Positions 61,701 to 64,000 of a stretch of DNA of 64,000 bases are shown piece by piece. Positions within the stretch are counted from its first letter, which is position 1. Each line of letters opens with the position of its first letter. This DNA comes from Auanema rhodensis (taxonomy: Eukaryota; Nematoda; Chromadorea; Rhabditida; Rhabditidae), in the NCBI GenBank assembly GCA_964057225.1, contig CAXKVF010000078.1, positions 248,001-312,000 of the forward strand, written 5' to 3'. The notes beneath the pieces are model-generated. The model was not told where the DNA came from and made no database searches. It saw only the letters and a list, made by a program, of their open reading frames with translations. The position numbers were made by a program, and so were the translations under genes.

Positions 61701-64000
61701 CATGGGGAATCTAATTTTGAAAACCGCATCTCTTTATCTTTCACGTGAAGCGAGTTACATACCAAGTGCACATCACGTGTACATTTAATTAGCATAAATT
61801 AAAGTTCACGTAAATTTCAAAGTTATGGTTACCATGCACCAATATCAATAAAAATTTGTTTTTAGACTAATATGGACATGGGGAATCTAATTTTGAAAAC
61901 CGCATCTCTTTATCTTTCACGTGAAGCGAGTTACATACCAAGTGCACATCACGTGTACATTTATTTAGCATAAATTAAAGTTCACGTAAATTTCAAAGTC
62001 ATGGTTACCATGAAGCAATATCAATAAAAATTTGTTTTTAGACTAATATGGACATGGGGAATCTAATTTTGGAAACCTCATCTCTTTATCTTTCACGTGA
62101 AGCGAGTTACATACCAAGTGCACATCACGTGTACATTTAATTAGCATAAATTAAAGTTCACGTAAATTTCAAAGTCATGGTTACCATGAAGCAATATCAA
62201 TACAAATTTGTTTTTAGACTAATATGGACATGGGAAATCTAATTTTGAAAACCGCATCTCTTTATCTTTCACGTGAAGCGAGTTACATACCAAGTGCACA
62301 TCACGTGTACATTTAATTAGCATAAATTAAAGTTCACGTAAATTTCAAAGCCATGGTTACCATGAACCAATATCAATAAAAATTTGTTTTTAGACTAATA
62401 TGGACATGGGGAATCTAATTTTGAAAACCGCATCTCTTTATCTTTCACGTGAAGCGAGTTACATACCAAGTGCACATCACGTGTACATTTAATTAGCATA
62501 AATTAAAGTTCACGTAAATTTCAAAGTCATGGTTACCATGCACCAATATCAATAAAAATTTGTTTTTAGACTAATATGGACATGGGGAATCTAATTTTGA
62601 AAACCGCATCTCTTTATCTTTCACGTGAAGCGAGTTACATACCAAGTGCACATCACGTGTACATTTAATTAGCATAAATTAAAGTTCACGTAAATTTCAA
62701 AGTCATGGTTACCATGCACCAATATCAATAAAAATTTGTTTTTAGACTAATATGGACATGGGGAATCTAATTTTGAAAACCGCATCTCTTTATCTTTCAC
62801 GTGAAGCGAGTTACATACCAAGTGCACATCACGTGTACATTTAATTAGCATAAATTAAAGTTCACGTAAATTTCAAAGTCATGGTTACCATGCACCAATA
62901 TCAATAAAAATTTGTTTTTAGACTAATATGGACATGGGGAATCTAATTTTGAAAACCGCATCTCTTTATCTTTCACGTGAAGCGAGTTACATACCAAGTG
63001 CACATCACGTGTACATTTAATTAGCATAAATTAAAGTTCACGTAAATTTCAAAGTTATGGTTACCATGCACCAATATCAATAAAAATTTGTTTTTAGACT
63101 AATATGGACATGGGGAATCTAATTTTGAAAACCGCATCTCTTTATCTTTCACGTGAAGCGAGTTACATACCAAGTGCACATCACGTGTACATTTAATTAG
63201 CATAAATTAAAGTTCACGTAAATTTCAAAGTCATGGTTACCATGCACCAATATCAATAAAAATTTGTTTTTAGACTAATATGGACATGGGGAATCTAATT
63301 TTGAAAACCGCATCTCTTTATCTTTCACGTGAAGCGAGTTACATACCAAGTGCACATCACGTGTACATTTAATTAGCATAAATTAAAGTTCACGTAAATT
63401 TCAAAGCCATGGTTACCATGAACCAATATCAATAAAAATTTGTTTTTAGACTAATATGGACATGGGGAATCTAATTTTGAAAACCGCATCTCTTTATCTT
63501 TCACGTGAAGCGAGTTACATACCAAGTGCACATCACGTGTACATTTAATTAGCATAAATTAAAGTTCACGTAAATTTCAAAGTCATGGTTACCATGCACC
63601 AATATCAATAAAAATTTGTTTTTAGACTAATATGGACATGGGGAATCTAATTTTGAAAACCGCATCTCTTTATCTTTCACGTGAAGCGAGTTACATACCA
63701 AGTGCACATCACGTGTACATTTAATTAGCATAAATTAAAGTTCACGTAAATTTCAAAGTCATGGTTACCATGCACCAATATCAATAAAAATTTGTTTTTA
63801 GACTAATATGGACATGGGGAATCTAATTTTGAAAACCGCATCTCTTTATCTTTCACGTGAAGCGAGTTACATACCAAGTGCACATCACGTGTACATTTAA
63901 TTAGCATAAATTAAAGTTCACGTAAATTTCAAAGTCATGGTTACCATGCACCAATATCAATAAAAATTTGTTTTTAGACTAATATGGACATGGGGAATCT
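58771..64000 (+). repeat. Variable-length cassette repeats marked by AGCCATGG
   Basis: Type A monomers with 61 t>c (AGCCATGG) occur only at 58771, 60707, 62291 and 63347. Each opens a cassette of plain type C copies, then C with 62 c>t, G with 26 a>t, and G with 89 a>c plus 121 g>a. The spacings are 11, 9 and 6 monomers. The first cassette is longer because its last four monomers (59299-60002) are repeated at 60003-60706. The third lacks the two type G members, having a plain type C instead. The cassette starting at 63347 is cut by the window edge. Variation in length with conserved order indicates ongoing unequal exchange. Confidence 0.9.

Larger units (their letters stand above)
1..64000. 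repeat. 176-bp tandem satellite array, 363 full monomers plus a partial
   Basis: The entire window is a head-to-tail array of one 176-bp monomer in a single orientation, continuing past both edges. Starts recur at 1, 177, 353 and so on to 63875. Seven length changes (+2, five of -1, one of -11) account for the net shift of -14 exactly. Copies differ mostly by zero to five substitutions. Composition is about 32% GC, with five CpG sites in each consensus copy. No unique DNA, transposon, LTR, telomere repeat, tRNA, rRNA or coding sequence lies inside; all six frames are closed within about 110 bases. A nucleosome-sized period, extreme homogeneity and higher-order structure are typical of eukaryotic centromeric or pericentromeric satellites; that role is inferred, not shown. 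I do not recognise the family or host. Confidence 0.98.

Noticed and set aside
1-64000. CRISPR array
   Set aside because: The repeat is 176 bp with no unique spacers between copies; nothing resembles a 20-50 bp repeat and spacer plan, and there are no cas-like genes.
1-64000. Protein-coding tandem repeats
   Set aside because: Every frame on both strands meets a stop within about 110 bases in the consensus, and the 176-bp period shifts frame at each copy.
1-64000. rRNA, 5S or tRNA gene cluster
   Set aside because: No internal control-region, tRNA-loop or ribosomal motifs are visible, and the 176-bp unit has no resemblance to 5S rRNA.
1-64000. LTR retrotransposon or transposon insertion
   Set aside because: All monomer starts follow at 176 bp with only seven small length changes, leaving no space for any insert.
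1-64000. Inverted monomers or orientation switch
   Set aside because: All starts read in the + direction; I found no reversed copy.

Overview
The whole 64 kb window is one uninterrupted tandem array of a 176-bp satellite monomer, all copies in the same orientation. Anchoring each copy on its recurring CAAGTGCACATCACGTGTAC start, I count 363 complete monomers from base 1 to 63874, plus a 126-base partial copy at the right edge. The first start (1), the last start (63875) and a net length loss of 14 bases are fully explained by seven length changes that I located. No gene, RNA gene, transposon, LTR, microsatellite or unique sequence interrupts the array. In the consensus, every reading frame on both strands meets a stop within about 110 bases, and because 176 is not a multiple of 3 the frame shifts at every copy, so nothing is coding.

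This is eukaryotic satellite DNA of nucleosome-scale period, AT-rich (about 32% GC in the consensus), of the kind found in centromeres and pericentromeric heterochromatin. I do not recognise the family and cannot name the host: it does not read like the human alpha, Arabidopsis CEN180, rice CentO or Brassica CentBr satellites as I remember them, and it has no CENP-B box. A centromeric role is an inference from period, homogeneity and higher-order structure.

The array is layered. Monomers fall into three main haplotypes, set by monomer positions 75 and 77: A (a,c), C (c,c) and G (a,g). Bases 1-3696 are exactly three copies, identical by eye, of a seven-monomer higher-order repeat (HOR, 1232 bp) with order A C G A C G G. 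It ends sharply at 3697 and is the youngest-looking part. The other 60 kb is a mosaic of small, mostly two-copy local duplications with periods of 2 to 16 monomers, which rare shared variants reveal: 6- and 3-mers at 5.8-8.3 kb, a 7-mer at 9.2-11.6 kb, a 12/10-mer at 13.6-17.4 kb, an 8-mer at 22.5-25.0 kb, a 6-mer at 26.9-29.0 kb, 4- and 5-mers at 39.8-42.8 kb, a 10-mer at 45.4-48.0 kb, a nested 16/5/3-mer at 48.6-53.0 kb, a 5-mer at 53.3-55.1 kb and a variable-length cassette at 57.7-64 kb. Many duplications nest, some can be ordered in time, and some monomers look like recombinants of two neighbouring types.

Each monomer carries several short dyads (GTGCAC, two CACGTG, a 10-bp TTCACGTGAA palindrome, CATGGT-T-ACCATG, TTTAATT/AATTAAA) and clustered A/T tracts. 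These could favour cruciform or bent DNA. The window therefore records satellite evolution by unequal exchange and local amplification. It holds no gene system.
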